Shown: positions 35,320 to 45,267 of the stretch, one piece after another
How the letters are laid out: the number at the start of each line of letters is the position of its first letter
How positions within the stretch are numbered: the first letter of the stretch is position 1
Source of the DNA: Hyaloperonospora brassicae
Lineage: Eukaryota > Oomycota > Peronosporomycetes > Peronosporales > Peronosporaceae
Assembly: GCA_947650285.1 (NCBI GenBank)
Contig: CANTFL010000136.1
Location: 248,001-312,000, forward strand
DNA: 64,000 nt
Reading direction: 5' to 3'
The notes under the pieces: model-generated
What the model saw: only the letters and a program-made list of their open reading frames with translations
Databases searched by the model: none
What the model was told of the DNA's origin: nothing
Made by a program: the position numbers and the translations under genes

Positions 35320-35445
35320 CCAGGACCGTCTCCCAGTGTACAATCGACGTGGTATTTCTCTTTTGCTTCTATCCTCCGGTTGTTTGTCAGAGCAGCCATG
35401 AAGCTAGCCACGTCAGCTAGCTGCCTGGTCGGTCTACCCATCGGC

Positions 35446-36309
35446 CTACTCGGACTTGGACGTCGTGTGCGCTTTCTTCTGACGTCCGCAGCGCTCCGAA
35501 CTGCCATCCTGGAGCTCGAATGCAGGCAAATAGTGGCCTTCTTGCCCGTCCTCGCCTTTTCGCCAGAGCTCTGGGTTCTGCACCGTGTCAAAGATGTTGC
35601 CCAGCGAGGTGTACCCATGATCGTACAGCACGCAGTATTCGAGCTGACAGGCCCGCAGGAAGCTCCACACGTCTGCGTACGTCCATTGCAAAATCGGATT
35701 CACGCGCAAGAACGGCGGCCACCCAGGACTGCTCGGCGAAAAGTGCTCCATGTCTTCCGTGTGCGGATCGCCTCCTCGCACGCCCATGTAAATGGCCTTG
35801 ATCTCGAGCGTCTCCAGCATCGCCTTGACGCCCTCAACGAACGAGCACTTGTACACGTGGCACTTGAGCGCATACCGCTTCGTACACGCTTCGGTAAAGT
35901 CGCGCACCTCGGGGAACTGCGCGGACGAGTCAAAGTACATGACCGGCACGCGCTGCAGCTGTGCGCGGACCCGCCGTGCGAGCTCTTGTTCGGGCAACAA
36001 GTCGGCCGAGACAAAGCCAGTGCGGGGCGAAGTGACCGTCGTGCGGCCTTGAGCTGCCCCGTGTTGCGTCAGCTGCGCGTCCTCGAGCACGCGCTTGGCG
36101 ACGACAATGCGGAGCAAGTGCAGCAACACAGTCGAGTCTTTGCCGCCGTTGAAGCTAAAGCACACGCCCTCGAGGCCGAAAATGTCAATGGCGCTGCGCA
36201 TGACGTCGAAAGCCTTTTGCAGTCGCTTTTGCATCGCTGCGTCGGCGCCCGCGAAAAAGCGGTCAAAGCGCAGGAGCGTCGCCCGCACGCGCAGGGGGTC
36301 GACACTCAT
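35446..36309 (-). CDS. FAD synthase (FMN adenylyltransferase, PAPS-reductase-like)
   Basis: Transfers AMP from ATP to FMN to make FAD (EC 2.7.7.2), the eukaryotic kind built on a PAPS reductase fold. Single exon, 287 residues. The P-loop-like motif FSFNGGKDSTVLLHLLR lies at about residues 51-67. MYFDSSAQFPEVRDF and then AIYMGVRGGDPHTEDMEHFS near residue 176 are family signatures, as is the C-terminal PILQWTYADVWSFLR and GYTSLGN. No MoaB-like domain is attached, unlike human FLAD1; yeast Fad1 is also single-domain. The tail ends with a Ser/Lys-rich extension. Intact. Confidence 0.92.
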   Translation of the reverse strand: MSVDPLRVRATLLRFDRFFAGADAAMQKRLQKAFDVMRSAIDIFGLEGVCFSFNGGKDSTVLLHLLRIVVAKRVLEDAQLTQHGAAQGRTTVTSPRTGFVSADLLPEQELARRVRAQLQRVPVMYFDSSAQFPEVRDFTEACTKRYALKCHVYKCSFVEGVKAMLETLEIKAIYMGVRGGDPHTEDMEHFSPSSPGWPPFLRVNPILQWTYADVWSFLRACQLEYCVLYDHGYTSLGNIFDTVQNPELWRKGEDGQEGHYLPAFELQDGSSERCGRQKKAHTTSKSE

Positions 36310-37291
36310 GACACACGTCGAGAAGCAGTCGACGGTTGGGGTACTGAGATAGAACAGCAGCAGCAGCAGCAGCAGCGGCAGCAGCGGCTGTAAGTCGACT
36401 CAGTGCTGACGTGGACGGACTCAGATATGCGCTGTGACGAGCGGATACCAACGGCTGACTGGCTATCAGGAATAGAAAAAGAGCGGGTGGGGAGAAAGAG
36501 TCAGTGAAGGCACAAAAGAGCAGACTGTTTAATGCTGAAAAGGTCGGCGCTCGGAGCTGCGCAGTTGTATGGACTTGGATGCCTCCCCCTCCGTTCGGCA
36601 AGTTTGGGTTCGGGTAGGCGCTCGGTCAATGGCCCGAGCGTACGCACTATGGGTCGTTGTGGTGCGACGAGACGTGAAACAGATGGGGTCTGTAAAGGGA
36701 GAAGCGGAACGACGCAACCAAAAGCAAAGTGGCCGCTGTCCTAGCCTTCAGACTCTAGGCAATGTAGAAACAAACGCAGGGCATCGTGCCGAGAGCACGC
36801 GTTACGTGCTATTTCAGGCTCAGCACACAAAGGTGACGCACGCACGATATCGACTTCCTCGGGCCCTCTTTGCGCAAGTGCATTCAGCGCTCTCAGCTTG
36901 GAACAGGAATGGGAACGAGTGTTGGTCGATGAGGCGAACGCTTGCTTTTTCAGCACAGCTTTTTGGCACGGCGACACCATCAACAGACCAAGACAATGGA
37001 AATGGAAAGCAGATATACATCATATTCAAATACGCAAAAATGTACCGAGGAAGGAGTGCTCTAGGCGAACGAACGGGCGCTCTGTCCGTGAACCATTTGT
37101 TCGTAAAACAAGAAGTTGGCTTGTTTTGTCTACTCTCGATCGCCATCCACGCCAAATGTATCGGTTTGACTCGCAAAGGTAACTGCGTCATTTCGTCGGA
37201 AGAAGCAACACGATCGATGCTATAGATCTTAAGATACCCGACTATATGACAGTCAGATGTGGACACAGTAGCTTATGTGATACTGTTGACA
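36310..37291. other. Intergenic between FAD synthase and element 1
   Basis: Contains a CAG-type trinucleotide run at 36357-36390. A plus-strand open frame of 218 codons (36569-37225) has no family signature or coding-like composition, and I do not call it. Ends at the GCTAA target duplication at 37292-37296. Confidence 0.55.
36357..36390. repeat. CAG trinucleotide run
   Basis: Interrupted (CAG)n with CGG variants, about 50 bp upstream of the FAD synthase start codon, so in its leader or promoter. Confidence 0.85.
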
Positions 37292-37296
37292 GCTAA
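37292..37296. repeat. Target-site duplication GCTAA, left copy
   Basis: Five bases directly before the left LTR, matched by 45263-45267 after the right LTR. Five-base duplications are usual for gypsy integrases. Confidence 0.9.
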
Positions 37297-37684
37297 TGTA
37301 ACGGGGCACACCCTTGCGTAACTTAACGCAAGGGATTTGGGTGCCCCGACGGACGTACACGTGGCGAGCGAGGAAGCGTAGGTAGGGTAAAAGTAGAACT
37401 GTTATATTAATAAATTAAGTCTTTAAACTACTGTCTCTTCGTTTGACTTAATTCAATTATACTAATATAACTGCATGTATGGTGACGTCTCGTCACCACT
37501 CATTGCGCGCGTCTTGCGGCGATTGGTGGGTTGATATCATCACGATATCAACCAATGAACAGACCCTTTGGTCGACCCTTCAATATCACCACTTTGGTGA
37601 TATTGTTTAAAGAATATCCATCTTATATTCTTTATTGTCACTTTCCTTAAGTGACAATATCATGTAACGGGCTGCCCCGTTACA
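37297..37684 (-). repeat. Element 1 3' LTR
   Basis: 388 bp, begins TGTAACGGGG and ends CCCCGTTACA, a 10-bp terminal inverted repeat. It is almost a chain of perfect inverted repeats, for example 37311-37319 with 37326-37334, 37581-37590 with 37596-37605, and 37634-37643 with 37649-37658. Confidence 0.95.
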
Positions 37685-37699
37685 TCACCCCCCCCTTAA
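37685..37699 (-). promoter_or_regulatory. Polypurine tract of element 1
   Basis: On the minus strand TTAAGGGGGGGGTGA abuts the 3' LTR, the place and composition expected of the plus-strand primer. Confidence 0.85.
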
Positions 37700-37815
37700 C
37701 TGATAGTCACCGTGTGACTATCGAAATATGGAGGCCACCCGTTGGCCACCATTGGGACAGGGAGCACTTGTTTGGTCCGTTCCACTCACTTTCCGCTTGA
37801 CCTCGCATAGTTAAC

Positions 37816-39419
37816 ATGTCTATGCGAGGTGACTCAAGACCCACACAGCCTGGTGCTGTGCAAGCCTCTGCGGCAGACGCTTCGTCGTCTGCCGCCCCTT
37901 CTTCGCCTGCAGCAACAGGTGCTGCAGGTGCACGCGGTATCACGCCGCGTGCGCACGATGACCCCGATGTGGAGGTCATCTACTCTGGCGAGTCAGACGT
38001 GTCTGACTCGGGCAATGCTCCAGAGGCGTCTCGCTCACCGGCGACGCCTCAGTATTCGCCAAGGCCACTGCCGAACGAACGGACTCGTGATTCGCATCAC
38101 AGTCTGTTCGGCAGTGATGACGATGATCAGGGTGGTGAGTTCTATTCTTCACCACCGCCGGCTCGTGCGTCTTCGCACGAGCGTGATGACGATGGCGCGA
38201 GCCGTCGTCAATCTGGGAGCCGTGGTACCGACAAGGGTACCACTGTGAAGCGTGATGAGTTGAAGCCGTGGCGTTTGCCCGAACAACTCATCAATAGCCT
38301 GTCTCACGAGACAGGCCAACACCATCGAATACCCTTATTCGATGCGACTGAGCTTCACGGCTTGGATCCCAGCGCGAAGAACTTTCGCGCTGAAGAAGAC
38401 TTTTATCTCGATGTCTTCCTTAGACATCGATGGTACAATAGCAACCAAAAGCGTGACAAAACATCGCTTTTGGCTGCGTGGAACGCGTTCGTCCAAAACG
38501 TAAAGAATTTTGGACGAGAAGGGTGGCTCAAGAAACTTGAGGCAACACGCCTCAGGTTCGAACGGCGAACGCCAACCGGTGCTAGGTACCGGTTGCATTG
38601 TTTATCGAGTGAGGCAGGCATTCCTTGCCTCACATGGGGAGACCCTTGTGCGAGTTGTGTTGACAACTCGCAGCGTGCACATAGGGATGTGTACTCCCTA
38701 AATTCGCCCTGGGGAAGGGCACATCTCTCGGACGAGATGCGTGACGCGATTGCAAACTTGCAATCCGTCTACAAGCGCCTAGGGCGCGTGTTTACCGATG
38801 GGCCACAGGACTCATCGGATGGGTCTCGTCATACTGGTGGACGAGACCTTCAACATCCATTAACAGCTGAGAGCGGGGCTCCCAGCTGTTCCAAGAGGGT
38901 GGATACCCCCGCCACTGGACGAGGTAGCTCGTCCTTGATCCTGAATCGTCACGGTGATTCAAGATACGCTCCACTAGAAAGCGTTGATCACCGTGAGCAT
39001 CCACCAAAGGATGTGGTGGAGGAGGAAAGACCTCCTCCAGAACCCCAGGCCCACCATCTCGACCCTTACGAGATGGATCGCGCAATCGATGAATTGCGCG
39101 ATGACTTGAAGCACGAGCGCGACCGACGCTACGCTTTGACCGACACCGTGCGGAAGAACCGCAAGGGTCACGAGGCTGATCGGGCGAGGGATCGTGCCGA
39201 TTATGCCACGGCGCAGCTTCAGGTCGAGCGGGATGTCCGCTCCTTTTCGGCGAGCTGGCGACAGCTCGCGGAGAGATAACTCGGTTGAATACCGAGGTAT
39301 CATATCTGCGCGACCAGACGGATCGTCTGGAGCGCGAACGCAAGAACTTGATGGATGTTCTTGAACGTGGGGGCTATCTTCATCGGAAGAAGAAGGCTCG
39401 TACTGACAGTACGACCTAA
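37816..39419 (+). CDS. Antisense ORF of element 1 (aORF), one frameshift
   Basis: Open from ATG at 37816 to TAA at 39277-39279 (487 codons), opposite to gag-pol. The same protein style continues one frame over to a stop at 39417-39419, with ITRLNTEVSYLRDQTDRLE and a basic end, so a one-base indel near 39260-39280 probably cuts a protein of about 530 residues. The N-terminal part is Ser/Ala/Asp-rich and disordered-looking. A compact middle follows (EEDFYLDVFLRHRWYNSN, SLLAAWNAFVQNVKNFG), then a charged coiled coil at the C-terminus (ELRDDLKHERDRRYALTDTV). Function unknown; the middle could be a DNA- or protein-binding fold. It overlaps the sense chromodomain frame. Element 2 has a counterpart at the same place. 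Confidence 0.65.
38792..39270 (-). pseudogene. Element 1 pol 3' part: chromodomain
   Basis: Third reading frame of the broken pol. It ends with a chromodomain: RFLVERILNHRDDSGSRTSY, then LVQWRGYPPSWNSWEP, which in chromoviruses steers integration by binding histone marks. The stop is at 38792. It is separated from the integrase frame by a frameshift near 39260-39280, the same indel that interrupts the antisense frame. The codons here are read on both strands. Confidence 0.85.
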
Positions 39420-42400
39420 GCCTCCCCACGTAAAACGTAGGATGCGTGCGCATCCTACGTGGCAATTCGAGTGTGTATGCATTGCCCTTGCGATGCAACA
39501 CTCGAAATGGCCCAATGTATTTCGGCAGTAGTTTACTACTGCCGACACTAGTGACTGCATGTCCAGGTAGGTTTACCGTTGACAGTAGTACTAGGTCATT
39601 AACCTTAAATGAAAGAACATTTGCTCTTCCATTCTTGTCTGCGTTCCGTTTCTGACGGTCCACCGCATTTGCGATGGAGTCCTGAACGAAACGGACTACC
39701 GCTTCTCGAGTCAGCAGGAAGTTCTCTGCTGACTCTTTGTTTTGTCTAGCAGTGCGCTTCGTGCGCACTGCTAAGAGATTGCTCTCTTCTTCAGCGAGGT
39801 TGTCTTCTTCCTCGCTGGCATAATCGTTGGCGATGCTGAATATACCAGCATCGTCATCATCATCCGAATCAATAATAGCGTCTTCGCTATTATTGAGATG
39901 ATCTTCTTCATCGATGTCGACTTGATCGACATCGGCATCATACGTGACGACGTTTGCGTCGACACGTGATGAGCAAGAGCCAAAACGGTTTTTGCTCGAG
40001 CGAGTCCCTCCCCCCTTATCCAAGAGTCACACTCTAGAAGGGTGGGCACACGTGGATGGCGTAGGCCATTCACGTAAAACGGTGTGTGCTGTGTTGAAGC
40101 ATGCACCGAATTATTGATGGCGAATTCCACCATGGGTAGGAATTCGCTCCAACTCGGAAACGAGTGGACATATCCTCGAAGAATCTCTTCGAGGACACGG
40201 TTCGCACGTTCCGTCTGACCATCTGTTTCTGGATGGTCAGAAGTGGACATCTTCAATCGTGTTCCGAGAGTACGGAACACGGTTTGCCAAAATTCCGCCG
40301 TGAACCGAGGGTCACGGTCGGATACGAGTTCACGGGGTAACCCGTGGAGTCTAAAGACCGTGTCTAGAAAGACACGAGCACAACCTTGAGCCTTGATTGA
40401 CTCAAGGACAGCAGCAAGATGGACCATCTTGCTGAATCGGTCCACAAACACAAGAATACCATTATTCTTGTGAGCGTCTTCGGGAAACCCGAAGACGAAG
40501 TCCATTGAAACGGACTGCCAGCACTCTGTCGGAACAGGCAGAGGCTGCAATGGCGCACGGGATGAAGGACTAGGCTTCACCCGTTGACATACTTCGCAAG
40601 CACGGATGTACTTGCGAACAAACTGATACTGGCGGGGCCAGTAAAAGTCGCGACTTACCGTGAGGTAAGTCTTTTCTCTACCACGATGGCCGCTTGTTGG
40701 GGCATCGTGACACTCATACATGATGCGCAATCGCAAATCATGATGAGCGGGTACGACGACACGAGGCGTGTCGTCGGCAACAGCTGTATAGTACAGCAAT
40801 CCGTTGCGTGTACTATACCGATCCGATGAGGATCGGTACAAAGCCGGTAAATCCCTCATGGATTTACTGGATGGATTCACCAGATGATCCATCAATCGCA
40901 GAAGATCCTTATCTTCCGCGTATGCCTTTCGTACGTCGTCAAGTAAACTTGACGACGGGACACTGACTGACAGTGTCGCAACAGTGGGCTTGTCCTCACT
41001 GTTGGATTGCGCGTCCGGCTCGAAATCGGGCCGGCGCGAAAGAGCATCCGCGACGACATTGAGTCGTCCCGGTTTATACTCCACGGAGAAGTTATACTCC
41101 GCGAAGAAAGACAGCCACCTCGCCATTCTTTGCGAGAGGTGTGGGCTGTTTACGGCCGTGCGTAATGACGCATGGTCCGTGTAGACAACAAACGGTCTAT
41201 CTCCCAAGAGATAGACGCGAAATTTAGCCAGTGCGTATTTCATGGCAAGGAGTTCCTTGTCATGCACTGGGTAATTACGCTTAGCTGCTTGCAGCTGACG
41301 CGATTGATAACAGATGACGCGCTCCGCGCCATCTGCATCGAACTGCATTAACGCACAGCCGATTGCGAAATCGCTGGCGTCACAGACCACATGAAATGGT
41401 CTGTCCTGATCTGCAATCGCCAAGATCGGCGATTGCATCAAGCTTTGCTTGATACCTTCAAAGGAACGCTGGCACTCAGCGTTCCATGACCACTTGACAT
41501 TTTTCTTGAGCAAGCAAGAAAGATGTACCGTCATCTCGGCGTAGTTGCGCGAGTACTTGTGCAAGTACGCCGCAAGACCAAGGAACTTTCGAAGTCCCTT
41601 GACATCGACTGGCACTGGCCAGTCGGTGATCGCCTTGATCTTTTCGGGATCAGGGCGTACGCCGTGTTTCCCCACGATGCATCCAAGAAGTGGTATTTCG
41701 CTAGCCGCGAATATACACTTCTTGAGGTTGGCGTACAACTTATGCTTGCGCATAAGTTGAAGAACCTGACGAACGTGAGTTCTGTGAACTTCAACGTCCG
41801 TCTTCCCGTCCATAGCCCGGCTATGGACGAACACATCGTCGAAGTAACTCGGTGCGAAGTCTCGCACCGGTCTCAACAGATTTGTTACACATCTGTTGAA
41901 TGTTGCAGGGGCATTACTCAGCCCCTGTGGCATCACTAGCCACTCCCACAGCATCCCGCTGGGGGTACTCACTGCTGTGAACGGGACGTCCCGTTCACGC
42001 ATCAGGATCTGATAGAATCCATCCATCAGATCCATGGACGAAAAGATGGTACTCTTTGACATACCATCTATGATTACGTCCTTCCTCGGTATCGGCGTCT
42101 GAGCCGGTACCGTTGCAGCATTCAACTTGTTGAATGCGTGCACTATCCGCCACCCTCCTGTGGCCTTTCGCACACAGAAGGTCGGAGAGCTGTGAGGGGA
42201 TGTTGATTCCCTCACATGGCCCGCTGCTAAGCGATCGGCAAAGAACTTGTCGATCGCTATCACTTGTTCACGAGGCAGTGGCCACTGCTTCATGACACAG
42301 TATTTCGAGCCCGGTTTGAGCTCGATCTCGTGTCGAGTGCCTTTGTCCTTAGGCAACTCGCAAGGTACTAATTCAGGGAACACGTCCTTGAACTCGATCA

Positions 42401-43706
42401 AATCCTTATACAAAGGATTTGCCTGAAGTGACTCCCAGGATTGGGACGCGTATCGCTCAATCCGAGTCTTCTCATCGAGGACACTTTCGTCCATCGATGA
42501 GCTGCTGAGAACCCGTTCGTTCTCAGCAAATACTGTTGCCGACCGAATGTCGGTCACATACTCGTCCTCTGTGACGAGTACGCAGATCTGCTTGACTTTG
42601 CCACTACGCAGATCACGCAAGAACCGTTTCGGTTCTAGCGTTGGCAACTGAGTTATCTCCGAAGTCAACTTCGGAGGCACAATCAGATCAAGCGTATAAG
42701 CGCCTACGCTTGATCCGTCATTAACCAAGACGTTCAACGTCTCGGTTTCTTCCTGGGATCTTGCTTCCACAGGTTGCTGAGGGCCTGATCCCTCAGCAAG
42801 CAACTCTTGAGGAACTCCTTCCTCAAGTACGTGGGGACTTATTCCCTCGACGTCTTCCGACTGTGGCTGTGCAACCACAGTCAGGAACCGATCCTCTACG
42901 GTCGACTCTCCAGTCGACCTAGGATTTTCATGTTGCCCCTTGGGGGCAACAGATTTCTTTCTTCTAAGATGCTGCCCGCTAGGCATGCATCCATGTCCCG
43001 GTCCACTCGACTTATTCGAGTGGTGGACCTTCGGCGCAGCCTGTACTTCTGTACAGCCGCCGGGAGCTTGCTCCACAGTGTAGTGATCAACTACACTGTG
43101 ACCTTGTGCAGTCGTGCTAACGACCGTACCGCAAGTGAGGCCATCGCACTCACTCGCAGAACATCCACACGCTTGTGGACGCTCCAAGATGTTCATCAGA
43201 TGGCCATCTGATGAACAAGCAGCAGGCATCTTCACGGATCGATGCTGCCAGCTCACCCTTGGCTCGTATTTTTTGAGCCAAGGTAATCCCAGGATGACAT
43301 CAAATTTGTCATCCAGATCTAGTACGATGAAATCATCATCGTACTGCTCGCCCTCTAACGTGTAGTGGATTCCTACTACACGTTTCTCAACGGTTATCGA
43401 TGCGCCTGTTGCAAGGCGCACCGTCATCCTTGTGAGGGGAATGTCGCGCTCAACGAACTTGAGCCTACGACCCTCTAGTGACTGGCGACGAACAAAGTTG
43501 TTCGACGCCCCACAGTCTACTAGGGCACGAAGCGACAAGTCATTTGTCGCTTCCAACTTCAAGGTGATGAGCGAAACGTCATCACCAGGTGCAGAGACAC
43601 ACAATGATTGTGTATCTGGAGCAACTTTCGTCAAGAGGTTTACAAATTCTCTTGAGGTTGCTGGATCAGTAGGGCGCTCCGCCCCTACTGACCCCGACCA
43701 TTTTTT
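39270..43706 (-). pseudogene. Element 1 pol: protease, RT, RNase H, integrase
   Basis: Polyprotein entered by -1 frameshift from gag; open in one frame from about 43706 to 39771, with no good ATG at its start (TTG at 43634). Domains: protease ALVDCGASNNF at about residue 38 (Cys in place of the usual Ser or Thr after Asp); RT with YFDDVFVHS near 41848; RNase H with VVCDASDFAIG and VVYTDHASLR near 41380-41180; integrase zinc finger and the D, D, E residues in SMDFVFG, SDRDPRF and RVLEEIL. Near 40010-40025, at a G run, the real frame changes and carries on as the integrase C-terminus (KLLPKYIGPFRVLHRKGNAY). Both breaks are one-base type. Confidence 0.9.
43666..43706 (-). promoter_or_regulatory. 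Programmed -1 ribosomal frameshift signal of element 1
   Basis: The slippery heptamer A AAA AAT (43706-43700) is in the gag frame. An 8-nt spacer (43699-43692) follows, then a hairpin with a perfect 9-bp stem (43691-43683 with 43674-43666, loop of 8) that overlaps the gag stop. Slipping back one base joins gag to the pol frame, which is open straight through. Confidence 0.8.
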
Positions 43707-44830
43707 GATGGCCCGTCTCGCTGTTGCGGCTTCGCAACTGCGCTGGACCCACGCCCATTGCCCTTTCTGGCGAATGGTCGTCCATTTCGCTCAGTACTGT
43801 TTGGTACTGGGCGCGGAGCACTACACTCGTATGCGTAGTGCCCTAACTTCTGACAGCGATTGCACCTCTGCAATCGCTTGTTGCTTGTAGAGCGAGGTCT
43901 CTCGCTCTCAACATAACAGAGGTCCATTGGTTCTGGACCTCCGATCTCTTGTCGTCTCGGTGGACGGTAAGAGTTTGAGCTAGCATGAGCCTGTCTCATG
44001 CTAAAGTCTTCCTGTTCCGCGGCTGATATCGCTTCTTCAAGCGTATTCAGATCAAGGCGGAACAGGTGGCTCCTGACGGACCCTTCTGCGAGCCCTTGCA
44101 TGAACACCGTAATCAACGTGTGTTCATGAACTGGGTTAGCAGTTATACTACTCGCTAGGAGTCGTGCGTAAGCGTGCACATCACGCTTACCCTGCTTGAG
44201 TTTCAGGAGCTCAGAACGAGCCCTGAACTCAGCTCGTGGCGACTCAAACGTTTGTCTGGGCCGAGACTTGAAGTCATCTAGCGACCTAAACACATTTAAG
44301 TCGCTACTCTCGATTCCCAGGGACCAAGTTTTGGCACGCCCTGCCAAGTGGGTCTGAGCAAATGTGAGTTTCATTTGCTCATCTTCTACGCGACGAGCCC
44401 TTTAGGCTCTGTCGAGTTCGACAAACTATAGTAACAGAGAGTCCTCCGGGACTCCGCTGTACTTGGAGATGTCAACCTTCATGACCTCGGGACGACGCGC
44501 ATATGCCGTCCCGCCCACAGCAGCATGGAATTGCTGCTGCCTCAACAGCTCTGTCTGTTGAGCACCGAGTTCTCTCAACTGCTCGGCCTGTTGAGAGCCT
44601 TGCTGGTGAAGCAAGGCTACTTTCTCCCTTTCGGCGACAAGTTCACTTTGGATGAACTTGGCGATAGCGGCATGTTGTTGGTCTCTGTCTAGAGACTCCA
44701 ACATGGTGCTGACGACGAGTTCGCCTACGGTAGAACTCATTCGTTCTACCGCACCCCATTCGATGTCACTCAAATGGGTAAACCCTTCACGCGTGGCGTG
44801 AAAGGTGTCTTCCTCATCCAACATGTTCAT
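43685..44830 (-). pseudogene. Element 1 gag with two in-frame stops
   Basis: Structural protein of the retrotransposon particle. One frame runs from ATG at 44830 to TAG at 43685-43687, but TAG at 44428-44426 and TAA at 44404-44402 interrupt it. The residues between the stops (FVELDRA, RARRVEDEQ) fit the gag family without gaps, so these are point changes. The N-terminal part holds a Gln-rich coiled coil; the C-terminal part has the gag core (LLKLKQGKRDVHAYARLL) and the zinc knuckle CNRCQKLGHYAYEC. The basic tail is rich in Arg, Gly and Asn. Confidence 0.85.
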
Positions 44831-44854
44831 GTTGGATGTTGTGGTCCTTGGAAG

Positions 44855-44872
44855 GACTACAAAGTGCTACCA
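44855..44872 (-). promoter_or_regulatory. Primer binding site of element 1
   Basis: Minus strand TGGTAGCACTTTGTAGTC begins two bases inside the 5' LTR. It starts with TGG, complementary to a tRNA CCA end; the tRNA was not identified. Element 2 has nearly the same sequence in the same place. Confidence 0.75.
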
Positions 44873-44874
44873 GG

Positions 44875-45262
44875 TGTAACGGGGCACACCCTTGCGTAAC
44901 TTAACGCAAGGGATTTGGGTGCCCCGACGGACGTACACGTGGCGAGCGAGGAAGCGTAGGTAGGGTAAAAGTAGAACTGTTATATTAATAAATTAAGTCT
45001 TTAAACTACTGTCTCTTCGTTTGACTTAATTCAATTATACTAATATAACTGCATGTATGGTGACGTCTCGTCACCACTCATTGCGCGCGTCTTGCGGCGA
45101 TTGGTGGGTTGATATCATCACGATATCAACCAATGAACAGACCCTTTGGTCGACCCTTCAATATCACCACTTTGGTGATATTGTTTAAAGAATATCCATC
45201 TTATATTCTTTATTGTCACTTTCCTTAAGTGACAATATCATGTAACGGGCTGCCCCGTTACA
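44875..45262 (-). repeat. Element 1 5' LTR
   Basis: 388 bp, no difference from the left LTR seen on reading. Carries the promoter for gag-pol on the minus strand. Confidence 0.95.
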
Positions 45263-45267
45263 GCTAA

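Larger units (their letters stand above)
37297..45262 (-). mobile_element. Element 1: complete Ty3/gypsy chromovirus
   Basis: LTR retrotransposon of 7,966 bp reading leftward. LTRs of 388 bp flank it and a GCTAA duplication lies on both sides (37292-37296 and 45263-45267). Order on the minus strand: 5' LTR, primer binding site, gag with zinc knuckle, -1 frameshift signal, protease, reverse transcriptase, RNase H, integrase, chromodomain, polypurine tract, 3' LTR. An additional long frame runs antisense between chromodomain and 3' LTR. The LTRs look identical on reading, so insertion was recent, yet gag has two in-frame stops and pol two frameshifts, so it cannot make its own full proteins unless the breaks are bypassed or are sequence errors. 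Confidence 0.95.

Noticed and set aside
36569..37225. 218-codon plus-strand open frame between FAD synthase and element 1
   Set aside because: No family signature, no coding-like composition, no neighbour support; likely chance.
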